From NCBI GenBank assembly GCA_030706635.1, contig JAUZOD010000044.1:1-34257 (forward strand): a stretch of 34,257 nt of DNA. Direction: 5' to 3'. The notes under the pieces were generated by a model that searched no databases, was not told the DNA's origin, and saw nothing but the letters and a program-made list of their open reading frames with translations. The DNA is from Bacteroidota bacterium (GTDB lineage: Bacteria > Bacteroidota > Bacteroidia > Chitinophagales > Chitinophagaceae). Made by a program: the position numbers and the translations under genes. How positions within the stretch are numbered: the first letter of the stretch is position 1; each line of letters starts with the position of its first letter. Positions 33,935-34,257 of this stretch are shown piece after piece.

Positions 33935-34257
33935 TCAGAATCCATTCTTTCCAAGCCACGCCAGTGCATACCCGGCTATTTCCTTCCATCCGTGGTCAAC
34001 GACAAGCGAATGTCCGCGGCCTTCAAACAATTTGAACTCTGTAATCACCGATGAATTATATTTTTTGAGCGAGGCCCTGCCCAATACCGGAGGGGCAATA
34101 TGATCTTTTTCGCCGCCGGTAATCAGCAGCGGTCCCCGGGTACTGTTTGCTGTATTTACTTTTGTTTCGGATCCGGCGATGCTGGCAAATGCAGCCTGAA
34201 AAAGCGGACGCCCCGGAGCCGGTATGGTCCACCGTTCGTAAAGTTCCCTGGCTTCCG
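33935..34257 (-). CDS. Alpha/beta hydrolase, C-terminal part (partial)
   Basis: A - strand frame is open from the right edge to a TGA at 33935-33937; 106 residues are visible and the start lies outside the window. The residues PLLITGGEKDHIAPP hold the triad Asp and LFEGRGHSLVVDHGW the catalytic His of the alpha/beta hydrolase fold. The end, IAGYALAWLGKNGF, is the usual final helix. The nucleophile Ser is not visible because the gene is cut. It sits 32 bp before the DUF5009 gene on the same strand and may belong to the same transcript. Its substrate is unknown. Confidence 0.85.
   Translation of the reverse strand, partial: EARELYERWTIPAPGRPLFQAAFASIAGSETKVNTANSTRGPLLITGGEKDHIAPPVLGRASLKKYNSSVITEFKLFEGRGHSLVVDHGWKEIAGYALAWLGKNGF

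Noticed and set aside
1-34257. CRISPR array, tRNA or rRNA genes, phage or transposase genes
   Set aside because: No regularly spaced repeats, no RNA-gene signatures and no transposase or integrase motifs were seen on either strand.

Overview
The window looks like a chromosomal piece of a Bacteroidota genome, most likely a Chitinophagaceae-type member. The evidence is a SusC/SusD pair with an N-terminal STN domain on SusC, a FecI-like ECF sigma factor with a FecR/DUF4974 anti-sigma factor, AT-rich gene leaders with little Shine-Dalgarno signal, and a few TAnnTTTG-like promoter elements. The genus cannot be named from the sequence alone.

Left part (1-6883). The window opens inside the last gene of an RND efflux pump (+ strand), followed at once by its periplasmic adaptor lipoprotein. 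Facing these genes is a complete, tightly packed mutasome operon on the - strand: imuA, imuB, dnaE2. It should drive damage-induced translesion synthesis and mutagenesis. A 17-bp perfect palindrome lies just upstream of imuA and is a candidate SOS-type operator.

Middle (6884-11331). About 770 bp without a convincing gene carries a 21-bp perfect inverted repeat (7030-7050 and 7554-7574) around a potentially structured core, which suggests a small non-autonomous or repetitive element. Next is a + strand pair: a secreted serine hydrolase of the beta-lactamase/EstB type and a DUF3863-like secreted protein. A clear intrinsic terminator lies at 11279-11304. A perfect TAnnTTTG box about 100 bp before it leaves room for a small RNA.

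Right part (11332-34257). Every gene is on the - strand and together they form a polysaccharide utilization locus (PUL). In transcription order it holds an alpha/beta hydrolase (cut by the window edge), a DUF5009/NagX-like membrane acyltransferase, GH20 beta-hexosaminidase, ECF sigma, FecR anti-sigma, SusC, SusD, GH35 beta-galactosidase, a GH95-like (alpha/alpha)6 glycosidase with an added Ig-like domain, a GH36-like alpha-galactosidase with NPCBM, an SGNH sialate O-acetylesterase-type esterase, and a DUF6067-type putative glycosidase. The STN domain of SusC, FecR and the sigma factor form a plausible cell-surface signalling route in which glycan binding switches on the locus. The enzyme set points to a branched hetero-glycan with terminal galactose, HexNAc, probably fucose, and acetyl esters, such as a glycoprotein-like or complex plant or microbial glycan. 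The exact substrate is inference.
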